Source: Guadua angustifolia (lineage: Eukaryota > Streptophyta > Magnoliopsida > Poales > Poaceae). Taken from it: DNA of 64,000 bases. The notes below the pieces were generated by a model. That model was not told the origin of the DNA. It ran no database searches and saw only the letters and a program-made list of their open reading frames with translations. Below, one piece after another: positions 22,857 through 33,583 of this stretch; positions within the stretch are counted from its first letter, which is position 1; the number at the start of each line of letters is the position of its first letter. The position numbers were made by a program, and so were the translations under genes. The stretch lies in assembly GCA_036346375.1 (NCBI GenBank), contig CM070512.1:41524466-41588465 (forward strand), read 5' to 3'.

Positions 22857-24506
22857 TGGCCTCTATCAGCGGAATCGTCATCACCTTCGCTTCCGGCCAG
22901 GCTTTTCGATTCGGAAGCCTGGACTTCATCGCCGATAATCTTGGCAAGTTTATTCTCTCGGATTCGGACCAGATCCAATCTGGAGGGGATTCCGTTTCTC
23001 TCGGCTGGGCAACCACTCGGATCAGGGAAGGCGGTGGCCATCTGTCCCTGGACAGTAAGCTAGGAGCCTGCCCTTCGATCTGGGCGGGATTCGGTCAAGG
23101 ACGAGTCCCGAGTGGCGAAAAGTTTCAGCAAACCACTCGGATCCAAAGGTCAGCCCAATCTATCTTACTCTTCTTCTGAATCAGAGAGCAGGGCGGGAGA
23201 CTTTCAAAGCTTTCGCGACGCCTTCGTGATCCAAGATCCAAGGACTGAGTCCCAGCAGCAGAAAGATGCCGCGGATGCCGCAGAAGTAGAGCACCTACGT
23301 CGTGAAGCGTAGGAGACACGTACGAAGTCCCTCCAAGCTAGAGGGCGCAAAGTTAATGAGGACATCTTGCAAACAAGGATGGGGAATCAATCGGTTTTTC
23401 ATACCCCTCAACAAAATATCGTCGCCTCAAAAACACTGCTCGATACCCTAGGACCATTGCTTGGTCCTAACAGTCCTGCTGCCCCGATCATGGCCCAAGT
23501 TAAGGACATGGTGACGGCGGCAACAATCCAATAACATCAGGAAGAATTAGAGGAGAAAGAACATTCGTGCCGCATGAGACACTCGGACATAGCGGCAAAG
23601 CGCCGCATGATCGAATCCATGCACGGCCGACTCGAACTACGTCGGGGCGAGGACGCCCGCCGGAGCATTAGCCGCGATCTTCGCTCGGATCTAGACGCCA
23701 GGCAATGAGAACGTGAAGACAATGAGCGCCGCCGACGCAAAGAGGACTACGAGCGTTTCGGTATCAATCATGACAGCCGGGACGACCGCAGAAATCCACA
23801 TTGGCGTGACAGAGATGAGGACAAAGATCGTCGAGTCCGGTCTCCAACTTGGCACTCCCCACGTCGGCGTGGTGACGGGCTTATTGACGGCATCTGTGCT
23901 TTCACTCCCTGGCTTCGCCGAGTGATTTGGCCTGACTATTTCAACCCCAAGGGTATCATCAACTTTGACAGAGAAAGAGATCTAGAAGCGTGGTTGCAAG
24001 TTTACGCCCTTGCAATCAAGGTGGCCGGGGGCAACCACAATGTAATGGCAAATTATCTGCTAGTCACACTTGCCCCTTCAGCTCAGGCTTGGCTCACAGG
24101 ACTTCCAGCAAACTCTATAGATTCCTGGGGAGATCTTTGCGAGCAGTTCATTACCAACTTCCAGGGCACCTACGAAAGACCTGGGACTCAGTGGGACCTG
24201 TATCAACTTCACCAAAGGAAGGACGAAACCCTCCGGGGATTTATTCGCTGCTTCATGCAGAAGAAGAATACGATCCGAGACATCTCAAAAGCCGCGGTCA
24301 TTGCAGCGTTCCAGAAAGGCGTCAACGACCCTGACCTGATCAAAAAGATGTCCCGGAAGCCGCCGACTACGGTAAGAGAAATATTTGAATTGGAAGACCG
24401 TTGCGCAACGGCCTCGGACGCCTTAGCCGAACGACAAGATGATCGCCAATGGCAAAAGGACAAGAAGGATCTCGCCGAGTCCTCCAGGCAGCGGGATAAG
24501 AAGTGA
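22857..24506 (+). pseudogene. Gypsy-2 gag region (broken)
   Basis: A candidate start is the ATG at 22857 (MASISGIVITFASGQAFRFG). The following pieces are in changing frames with stops. From 23922 a clear gag core is open: DYFNPKGIINFDRERDLEAW, NVMANYLLVTLAPSAQAWLT, WGDLCEQFITNFQGTYERPG, and LHQRKDETLRGFIRCFMQKK. It then runs on to a Lys/Arg-rich tail ending at 24506 (TGA). This is the Retrotrans_gag family, the structural protein of the particle. The segment 23530-23900 upstream is Arg/Asp-rich. Confidence 0.85.
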
Positions 24507-25553
24507 AAACCCGAAGAACTGGTGGCAGTGGCCGAACGTGGCCGACCTTGTGCGCCACGAATGGACGATTATGACACGGTAATGGATGCAACTTGCCCTT
24601 TCCATCCTAAGGGGAAACATGCTGCGAAGGATTGGTTCACTTTGAGAAGGTTCGTAAAGGAGAGCAACAAGCGGCCGACCATGGGCGAATCAAAGGATGA
24701 AGCAAAGAAAAAGCAAGATCCCCCTGAATATGACGAGGGCGACTACCAGAAGATGGACCGTGAGCTAAACTACATATTCGGGGGCTCGGCTGCTTACGAG
24801 TCCAAGCGAAAATAAAAGCTTACCGCTCGAGACATCAATGCGGTTATGCCGGCAACTCCCCAATATCTCAGATGGTCCGAAGTCCCGATTGCCTTTGATC
24901 GCTCGGATCATTCAGATCACATCCCATATCTAGGTAGATATCCTCTTGATTTGGATCCTGTGATTCGTAGTGTTAAACTCAAGAGGGTGTTGGTTGACGG
25001 CGGGAGCGGAATCAACGTCCTCTTCTCCAAAACTTTCGACGACATGAAGATTCCCCATTCGGAGCTAAAGCGGGGCTCATCGCCGTCTCATGGGGTAATC
25101 CCCGGGACCTCTTCGGTTCCACTCGACCAGATCACTTTGCCGGTCACGTTCAGGACCAGAGAGAATTACCGGACGGAATATCTTAACTTTGAGGTGGCTG
25201 ATTTCGAGACGGCATACCATGCCATCTTGGAAAGGCCGGGTTTAGCCAGGTTCATGGTTGTGCCCCATTACACTTACCTCGTACTGAAGATGCCCGGGCC
25301 GAAGGGAATTAACTCGCTCCGCGGCGATGTCAGGCACTCTTTCACGTGTGACAGAGAAAGCTACGAGATGGCAGAAATGCAAGAGGTGGCAGCTGACAGG
25401 GAGAAGATCCGACAGGCGGCCGCAAATCAACAAGATGAGGGAGAAGTCCCAGCAAAGAAGCAAGCCAAGACAAGCATGAAGCCTGACGAATGGACTAAGA
25501 AGGTAATCCTTGACCAGTCCAACTTGGCTCAGACGGCTTTGATCGGGACATGA
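24507..25553 (+). pseudogene. Gypsy-2 gag linker and aspartic protease (broken)
   Basis: A zinc-knuckle-like segment is not obvious; 24567-24660 reads CPFHPKGKHAAKDWFTLRRF, the variant seen in this lineage. Protease: VKLKRVLVDGGSGINVLFSK (about 24980-25040) with the DGGSG active site, then IPGTSSVPLDQITLPVTF and AYHAILERPGLARFM. Stop codons at about 24816 and 25551 break the polyprotein. Confidence 0.85.
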
Positions 25554-25631
25554 CTCGACCCCAAATAGGAAGACGCGCTCGTCACCTTTCTTCTAGCAAA
25601 CCGAGATATTTTTGCATGGAAGCCTTCCGAC

Positions 25632-27442
25632 ATGCCCGGTGTTCCTAGGAAGGTGATCGAGCACTCTCTTAATGTTGACGAGAAGGAGAACCCCATCAAG
25701 CAGCGGCTCCACCGATTTGCTCAAGATCATCGAGAGGCCATCAGGGAAGAAATCACTATGCTTTTAGCTGCAGGCTTTATAAAAGAAGTGTATCATCCCG
25801 ACTGGTTAGCGAACCCAGTTCTTGTTCGCAAAAAAATAAAAGCTGGCGCATTTGTGTTGATTATACCGATCTTAACAAAGCATGCCTGAAATATCCGTTT
25901 GGGCTGCCTCGCATCAACCAGGTGGAAGATTCAACTGCAGGCTGTGAGCTGTTAAGTTTCTTGGATGACTACTCGGAGTATCACCAGATCAGGCTAAAAG
26001 AAGAAGACTGTATCAAAACTTCGTTCATCACTCCGTTTGGAGCATTTTGCTATGTCACAATGCCGTTTGGTTTGAAAAATGTTGGTGCAACCTATCAACG
26101 CGCAATACAACGGTATTTTCACACTCAAATCGGATGAAACGTGGAGGCATATGTAGATGATGTCGTCGTCAAATCTCGCGCAAAGGAGGACCTCATATCT
26201 AACTTGGGCGAGACATTTGAAAGCCTAAGGGCCTACAAGATGAAGCTTAACCCCGAAAAGTGCGTTTTTGGAGTCCCCTCAGGGAAACTTCTCGGATTCA
26301 TTGTGTTGCAGTGGGGCATTGAAGCAAACCCGGAGAAGATCAATGCCATCCTGAAGATGAAGCCACCGACTTGCCAGAAAGACGTCCAAAAGCTCACGGG
26401 CTGCATGGTGGCACTCGGCAGGTTCATTTCCCGCCTAGGCTCGTGGGGAATGCCTTTTTTCAAACTTCTGAAGAAGTAGGGCAATTTTCAATGGACTGCC
26501 GAGGCACAACAAGCTTTCGAGGACCTCAAGGTATTATTGTCCTCGCCACTAGTACTGGTCTCACCAATGCCCGAAGAACCCCTTCTGCTTTACATCGCTG
26601 CAACGACTCATGTAGTTAGCACTGCAATCGTCGTAGAGCGGGAGGAAGTAGGGCACCTCCAGAAGGTCCAGCGGCCAGTTTACTTCATCAGCGAGGTATT
26701 AGGAGAATCCAAGGCATGGTATCCGCAGGTACATAAATTGTTGTATGCCGTATTGCTTACCTCTCGCAAACTCAAGTATTACTTTCAAGAACATTCAATT
26801 TCGGTGGTTACCTCTTTTCCGATTGGGGATATACTCCACAACCGGGAGGCCACCGGGAGAATTGCAAAATGGGCGGTCAAGCTCTGAGCTTTTGAATTCT
26901 CCTTCAGGCCACGAACAGTAGTAAAATCTCAAATACTCGCCGACTTCACCGCTGAGTGGGTGGAATTGCAGACCCCCTCAACTTTTGAAGAGTTTGAGTA
27001 TTGGACAATGTATTTTGATGGTTCCCTCATGCTCAGCGGCGCGGGGGCTGGCGTGTTGCTCATCTCTCCAACAAGTGAACGCCTGAAGTACGCCCTTCAG
27101 CTCCATTTCCTAGCATCAAACAACGCCGCCGAGTACGAGGCACTCATCCACGGACTTCATATCGCGATATCCCTCGGTGTCCGACGGCTGACAATCCGTG
27201 GAGACTCCATGTTAGTAATCAACCAGGTGCAGAAAGACTGGTTGTGCGTCGGGGACAGCATGGCTGCATATTGCCAGGAAGTGCGGAAACTCAAAGACAA
27301 GTTCGACGGGCTGGAGCTCATCCATGTACTCCGCCGTGACAATGAAGCAGTAGACGAGCACGCAAGGCTAGGCTCCCATCGGGCAATAGTACCGGCGAGA
27401 CTATTTGTCGAAGAGCTCCACAAACCTTCAATAAGCCGATAG
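25632..27442 (+). pseudogene. Gypsy-2 reverse transcriptase and RNase H (broken)
   Basis: RT motifs in several frames: VPRKVIEHSLNVDEKENPIK, LLSFLDDYSEYHQIRLKEED, SFITPFGAFCYVTMPFGLKN, catalytic YVDDVVVKSR (26144-26173), KLTGCMVALGRFISRLGSWG. RNase H: TMYFDGSLMLSGAGAGVLLI (27006 on) with the first catalytic Asp, then NNAAEYEALIHGL and LTIRGDSMLVINQVQKDW. Frameshifts occur near 25830 (after NPVLVRKK) and stops at about 26138, 26477 and 26885. Confidence 0.92.
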
Positions 27443-27598
27443 CAGGAGTCAGACAAATTAGAGGAAAGACCGGCCGAAGAGGAAGTTTTAGTCATCAACC
27501 CTGACTGGACAACTCTATTCCTAAACTATCTGCCAAAGGATGAGCTTCCCGAAGACCGCATACAGGCAGAGCGCGTCGCACGCCGATGCAAAAGCTAC

Positions 27599-28735
27599 GT
27601 GGTAGTCGGGGAAGAACTCTTTCAAAAGAGTGCCTCTGGAGTCCTAAGGCATTGCATATCGGAGCAGGAAGGGAAGAATCTTCTCAGAGAAATCCACTCG
27701 AGAATTTGTGGGCATCACGCAGCGTCAAGTACCCTGGTGGGCAAAGCTTATCGTCAAGGCTTCTTCTGGCCGACCGCTGTATCAGACGCAGAGGATATTG
27801 TTCGCTCCTGCGAAGGTTGTTAGTTCTTCGCTCGTCAAATACATGTGCCAGCGCAGGAGTTGCAAACCATTCCAATCACCTGGCCATTTGCAGTCTGGGG
27901 ACTCGACATGGTCGGACCTTTGAAGAAGGCTCAAGGTGGTTTCACCCATCTCTTCGTCGCCATTGATAAATTTACGAAGTGGATTGAGGCAAAGCCCGTC
28001 ACCACGATCACGACAGCCAAGGCCAAGGAGTTCTTCCAAGAAATCATGGTAAGATTCAGCGTACCAAACAAGATCATCACGGATAATGGAACTCAATTCC
28101 GCGGTGAAGAATTTCAAGACTGGTGCGATGAACCTGGCATCAAGATTTGCTTCGCTTCCATGGCTCATCCAAGGAGCAATAGCCAAGTGGAGCGAGCAAA
28201 CAGCATGGTGCTACAAGGGCTAAAAGCAAGGATTTTTTATTGTCTCAAGCCTTACGCCACACGATGGGTAAAAGAATTGCATTTGGTGCTCTGGGGGCTA
28301 AGAGCCACTCTTAGCAGGGCTACCGGGCAGTCACCTTTTTTCCTGGTATACGGCTCAGAGGCGGTCTTACCTATCGAGTTGAAGTTTGGATCCCCACGGG
28401 TTCGGAGCTACAAGGAGGCCGAGTCAGAGGAGAACCGGATAGAAGACCTCGACCGACTGGAAGAAGCGAGAAATTGCAGCGATCCAGTCGGCCAAATACC
28501 TCCAAGGCCTGCGCCGCTACCATGATCGGAACGTTCGGGGCTGTGCTTTCTCCAAAGGAGATCTGGTCCTAATGAAGAATAAAAAAAGTGAGCACAAGCT
28601 CTCCCTGAGCTGGGAAGGCCCCTACATCGTCAATGAGGTGACGCGCCCGGGGGCCTACAGACTCAAGCGGGAAGATGGAGTGATCATCGGCAACTCATGG
28701 AAAATAGAGCAGCTATGTCGTTTTTATTCTTAAAT
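27599..28735 (+). pseudogene. Gypsy-2 integrase (broken)
   Basis: N-terminal zinc motif IHSRICGHHAASSTLVGKAY followed by RSCEGC and a stop (27821-27823). The core at 27845-28525 reads WGLDMVGPLKKAQGGFTHLF, IITDNGTQFRGEEF and HPRSNSQVERANSMV, so D, D and E are all present. It ends with FFLVYGSEAVLPIELKFGSP and, in a shifted frame after 28500, a C-terminal WEGPYIVNEVTRPGAYRL to about 28735. Two breaks prevent an intact polyprotein. Confidence 0.92.
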
Positions 28736-30705
28736 CTTGTACATTAATTATGTTATTCATGAATAAAATTCTTTCTTGACTTGCTACTCAATTGATACTC
28801 AATTAAGCAGTAAGTCGGGGGCTACACCTAATAGTGTTGCGCATACGCAACCCTTCTTATGAGTCATTTTTTACCTCTTTTCCCTATTGATTGCGAATTA
28901 GCTCGAGTGCACCAAAATCCAAATCGTGAAACTCTGACCCCACGAACGATGAACTCCAGCCTCTCAAAGGCGTGTGTTTGGGAAAAATGGCCATGAGCCG
29001 ACTCCCGACGCCTAGGGGCTAGAATAGTCGGGCAAAGTGCTTAAACGAAAAAAGAAAGAAACCACTCGGGCAAACTCTAAATCAATAGGGAATAAAGATT
29101 TCATTAAACATACTCAAGTTTTGGATACATCAATGCATTACATGAGAAATTTGCAGGAACTTAAAACCTAGGCGCGACGCGCGCGTCCTACTGCCTCGAT
29201 AAGAGTGTCCCTCGCCCCGACAAGCTTCAGGACTGCTTCGATCAGCGCGTCGACGGCGATGACGTCGTGGGCTACAGCCTCTTCCTCTGCGAGCTCAGCC
29301 AACGCGAGCTCATAAACGGCCCAGAGGTCGGCAAGGAAGGCTTCCTCCTCATTAGGTGCCGGCAGAGCCTCATCTTCAAAGTTAAAGATTGGCTCCCCCG
29401 CCGGGAGGGGGGGAGATGGTGGAGCCTCATCGCCAGACAAAGAAGATTGGGATGAAGAAGCCATTGAAGGTTCAAGGAAGAACGTCCAAGGTTGCTGAGA
29501 AGGGCTTAGGGACAGGTGATTGCTCTGGTAGCGGTGATACTCTTATATACCCAAAGCGTGGAAACCGAACGGTCTTGAGTAAATGCTAGCGCAGAAGCGG
29601 CGGCTCGAAGATGCTTGTTGTACCGTAACTCAAAGCGGCCGAGAAGACGTATGGACGCGGAAAGACCGAACCCATGCTGGAAAAAGGACTCAAAATAGCC
29701 ACCTCCTCAGTACGGGGCGTGGGGCAAGACTCACTCGCAGCAGGGCGAGCGGAGAGCATCACCAGTGGCGGGAAGACGCCGCCGGCGACCAATTCCTCCG
29801 ATTGCTTTTCCGTCGTCACCGAAGTGGCCTAATCCTTGGCTGAGGCTGATGAAGGAGCATCTTTGGAGGAAGGAGAAGACATTTTTTGGCGAAGGAAACT
29901 AGCAACTACGTCGGATTGGGATGGCGAGAGATGCTAACTCTAGCGGCAGAGATCACAGGAAAAGCACCGAAAGTGGGAAGATGAAGGGGCAAATGAGAAT
30001 AGTGCGCAAAAAACCGCTCCGTTCGCACCAAGTCTCATATTTATAGGGAGCGATGCTAACTTTCGCCTTGAGCGGGAAAACGTTTCGCCTTCAGTATGTC
30101 CTGAGGTTGCCCTAGGGCACGCTTCAAGATGGATCGGTGACCATGTGCAGTGAATCACTGTACATATGCACAATTAGGCCGAAATCGATTTGGGATACGG
30201 TACACCCCACGATGGGCCAAAGGCCAATGACCGCATCAGATGGAATTTGGGTACCTTCCAAACTAAAACATCTTCTTATGATATGTCTCATGTTAGGTCG
30301 CATGCTGGTCCCCGTACAAAATGGAATTAGATATCATAAGTCGATTCAAAGCAGATATTCCAAAGGTATGCCTTATGATGGGCTATTAGCCATATACTGC
30401 AGAAAGCAGGAGTGGATACCACTTGGATAATTCATGATATGCCTTATGACAGGTCAAAAGCTGTGCGCTATGGCACACAGGTACCACTTGGCTAAAAGCC
30501 AACCTAAATGGAGATATACTCCATGGCGAGTTACATACTAGTTCAATAAATTGGGCTAGGAACCACTCGGAATGTTTACGCGTGGAGCTTTATCGAGTCC
30601 TTCACGACCTCTTTGCCTACAATGGAGCACTCGGCTGGACAGAAAACCAGTCGGGAAATCTTGTCAGTAAGAAGGAAATCCGATCGCAAAGCACTCGGGG
30701 GCTAC
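28736..30705 (-). other. Gypsy-2 3' tail with antisense ORF (29168-29464)
   Basis: Non-pol region between integrase and the 3' LTR. On the minus strand, 29168-29464 is a 98-codon ORF: MASSSQSSLSGDEAPPSPPL, then an acidic Ala/Glu/Leu-rich helix-like segment (EEEAFLADLWAVYELALAEL). Further minus-strand open stretches lie at 29586-29819. Maize-type Grande and related elements are known to carry an antisense gene in this position; I infer this is the counterpart. No conserved enzyme motif is seen. The tail ends in CACTCGGGGGCTAC, the polypurine tract, at 30692-30705. Confidence 0.55.
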
Positions 30706-31171
30706 TGTGGAGCATACACACCACGAGTATCTGCAAGACAGGCCTACGAGGCCCAACTAAACAAGACTGGGCCAGACCAACTGCAGGGAAATGGAAGCTA
30801 CCAGGGTTGCGACAGACGTGCGAAACAAGGAAGCCCTGAAAATAGCAACTGATCTGGATTAGGTAGGATACAATCGTAATCTAAGCCGTTACCCAAACGG
30901 ATATGTACGTAAGATAAGATTCCTACTCTGTATCCGATCAGGACTCTTTTAGGTAACCCGCACCTCTCTACTATATAAAGGGGGTGCGGAGGATCATCAA
31001 ATCATCTCATCAGCAAATTAGCTAGCCACATATAATTCCAGAGCATAGGACTAGGATATTATCTCCTCCACGAGAGCCCGAATCTGTATAATTCTCGTGT
31101 CTTGTGCTACCATCGAGTTTGGATCTGACGTCTAGCCCTGTTTTCATTATTGCCAACAACAAACGTCGATA
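30706..31171 (+). repeat. Gypsy-2 3' LTR (466 bp)
   Basis: Starts TGTGGAGCATACACACC and ends AACGTCGATA, so the terminal CA has mutated to TA. Otherwise it is collinear with the 5' LTR. Confidence 0.95.
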
Positions 31172-31357
31172 ATTATTTTAGTATTTTTGAGACAAAATAG
31201 TCATGTATATTTCATAGACGGTCCAAATACTCGTAAAGATATTCCTAGTATGGTCAAAGCAAAGATAGTGTTGGAAGCTCTCCTATGGTAGATGGCTACA
31301 TACGCGTGCCGCTACGTGTCCACTAATTTTAAGAACATGTGCGAAAATGAGCAATTT

Positions 31358-31519
31358 GGTTATTTGCCACTTCAAACATGTGGCTTCACAAATTTGCCAC
31401 TGATTGGCTTCACAAATTTGCCACTGATCCACACATTTCATTGACTCAGATGGTCCCATATGTAATTAGCTCAAGTGACATTATAATCAAAGAGTCAATC
31501 TTTGAAGTGGCAAATAACC
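31358..31519. mobile_element. MITE with perfect 19-bp terminal inverted repeats
   Basis: GGTTATTTGCCACTTCAAA at 31358-31376 is exactly the reverse complement of 31501-31519. Inside is a 23-bp direct duplication (GGCTTCACAAATTTGCCACT, 31382-31427). The flanks share AATTT (31353-31357 and 31520-31524 region), a possible target duplication. It has no coding capacity. The superfamily is uncertain. Confidence 0.7.
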
Positions 31520-31545
31520 AATTTCCTCTGCGAAGATACTTACAT

Positions 31546-31880
31546 TTCTAGCTAGTTTGTTGTGCTTCTTACTAATATGCAGTTTTCTTTACCAAAGCAG
31601 TTTTTTTTAGTACATATTGTCTCAGCACTTACCATTTTTACTTCTAGGTGGTTCCATAAATGTTCTTGTACTTCTACGCGCTCCTATACACTGTATCTTA
31701 CAAGAGCGTTCTCAACAGGCGACATTGGCTAATGCTTCGGCGGCAGTCGTAAATCGTAATGATATTTGACATGTCCTGAAGATAATGTGGGTTAATTATG
31801 CCAATCAAATTTAGCTATATTTACGCCCACGGAACATAATGTCACCACAGTCCTACTCTGTTTTAAACTTTACGCAAACT
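31546..31880. repeat. Unknown repeat, paralogous to 20246-20470 and 21755-21830
   Basis: Blocks shared with the copy left of gypsy-2, in the same order and orientation (see 20246 entry). The two copies flank gypsy-2 but are too diverged to be its target duplication. Identity of the underlying sequence is unknown. Confidence 0.5.
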
Positions 31881-32124
31881 ATATATTGATGCGAAATTGT
31901 TCGGTTGCATGCCAAATATTATCTAGGCGGTTTTGATTTCTTTGGCACATATTTAGTTCCTTGCCATAGTTTTGCCATACCACTATTTCTTAGCCTCACA
32001 CTGTACTTATTATAGATTCCTTCTTATGTCAAAATTAACTTGCGCAAGATTCGGCTATCAATTTGTTTGAAATATAAATATATATATTTATGTACTCCCG
32101 GGAGTACGGAAAAAGCTAGCTTCC

Positions 32125-32130
32125 TATATA

Positions 32131-32166
<36 letters not shown>

Positions 32167-32178
32167 TGTATGTACGTG
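32125..32178. repeat. (TA)n(TATG)n microsatellite
   Basis: A TA run followed by about nine TATG units, then degenerate TGTATG. It lies directly beside the duplicated segment at 32190. Confidence 0.95.
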
Positions 32179-32189
32179 TATGTGTGTAT

Positions 32190-32343
32190 GACAAACCATA
32201 CCTTACCCCAACTAGGTGCGCCAATGTGTCGTATCCATCCAAGTAAAGAGTCTTCCCTTGGACTATAAAAAAATTATGGTCGTTGGCAAGTATAGGCAGC
32301 AACGCCGGCTCAAGTGGACTGAACAAGATATTTCTCTGAATGA
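32190..32343. repeat. Duplicated exon-like segment, copy 1 (copy 2 at 44587-44740)
   Basis: About 150 bp, roughly 85-90% identical by eye to 44587-44740, in the same orientation; shared blocks include GTGCCAATGTGTCGTATCC and AAGTGGACYGAACAAGATAT. On the minus strand this copy reads ANDHNFFIVQGKTLYLDGYD then TLAHL followed by a GT donor-like site, so it may be an exon. I do not recognise the protein. In copy 2 the frame is broken. Confidence 0.6.
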
Positions 32344-32400
32344 GACAATCGTATGAAGGAGCACCTTCTTACATGCATCTGGCCATGTTCACTAATATAT

Positions 32401-32640
32401 ACTCCTCCGTTCTAAAATATATGACATATTAAAATTAAAAAAATCAAATAACATAAATTTTAATTGATCAAGAATTAGTCGAATTATGTGTATATTTAAT
32501 TTACAAAAGATGTATCAATTGATTCATATTTCACTTATCTTTCAATTATTATTGGTTTCATAACAATTCATAATATATTATAACAGAAATTAATGGTCAA
32601 AGTTTACTTCAAAAGACTTTTTGAATTCTAATACACTCTA
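32401..32640. mobile_element. Stowaway-like MITE, one end
   Basis: ACTCCTCCGTTCTAAAATAT at 32401 resembles the Stowaway terminal repeat (CTCCCTCCGTCCCAAAAT type). The far end is degenerate: a matching inverted terminus is not evident near 32640, so the boundary is approximate. Confidence 0.4.
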
Positions 32641-33583
32641 TATGTGCATATTTAATCAGCGTGATTTTAGAAAATGCAAAACAAATAGTAAATAAATTCA
32701 AAAAAATACAAAATTTGGTCTATAGCTACATTTCAACAAGATGAAGAAGATGAACACTACAGGAATCCAATTTATTTTCGTCGGCCAATAACCGACGAAA
32801 TTACGGGGTTTCCCGACGAAATTGAACATTTTAAATTGGCATGCCAACAAAAATAGACATTTAAAAAAACCCGACGAAAAAACCCAACTTTTTAATCGTG
32901 TCCGAACGAAAAAATGATATTTTAAATTTAACTTATGCAGACAAAAAAAATCTATTTTTTCATCGGCCGAACTTCGCCGACGAAAATAAGCCTTTTTTTC
33001 ATTGGCCAAGATCGGTAGACGAAAATAAGCTGTTTTTCATCGCCGCCCTGCCGACTGGCGAAATCGGAGGTTAAGCTTGTTTTTTAAATCGGCCCGGCCA
33101 TTTAAAAAATCTTGAGGTTAAGCTTTTTTTCCGTCGGCCTAGATCTGGCCGACGAAAATACTGGGGTTAAGCCTGTTTTTTCGTCGGCCTAGCCCTGGCC
33201 GACGAAAATACTGGGGTTCTGCCAAAAAAAAATGGTACTGCATTTTCGATTCAGCACAGAACATTTTACCCTCGCTGATAATATTAGCCATTTGTAGCTA
33301 CCATTAGAATCACAGTTAGGTCAGTTATAACTAAAGACGTGTACTTAACAGGAAGAAAACTTACACAGCTTCAATAACTAAGAAAGCAATACTATCCTCA
33401 CTAGTACTTCAGTATCAATCAAATATTACAGCAAATAACAACAACTAAATTACGCTTATACAAATCTCAACTACAGTTTTGCACCACACAGTTGACTGGC
33501 TTCGCTCAAGGTTGCAGGGGAAAGAATAGATGGACATGACTCTGCTTAGGTTGATTTTAAACATGGATGGAAAGAATGGTTAC

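Larger units (their letters stand above)
22340..31171 (+). mobile_element. Gypsy-2: full-length Ty3/gypsy element, TSD ATTAT
   Basis: Plus-strand element with two LTRs (22340-22806 and 30706-31171), flanked by a perfect ATTAT duplication (22335-22339 and 31172-31176). Order: LTR, primer binding site, gag, protease, RT, RNase H, integrase, non-coding tail with an antisense ORF, polypurine tract, LTR. All pol domains are interrupted by stops or frameshifts, so it is dead. By hand I count roughly 35-40 differences between the LTRs over about 466 bp, mostly C/T and G/A, suggesting an old insertion. It shares domain layout and the CTCGGGGGCTA tract with gypsy-1, but its LTR is unrelated. Confidence 0.95.
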
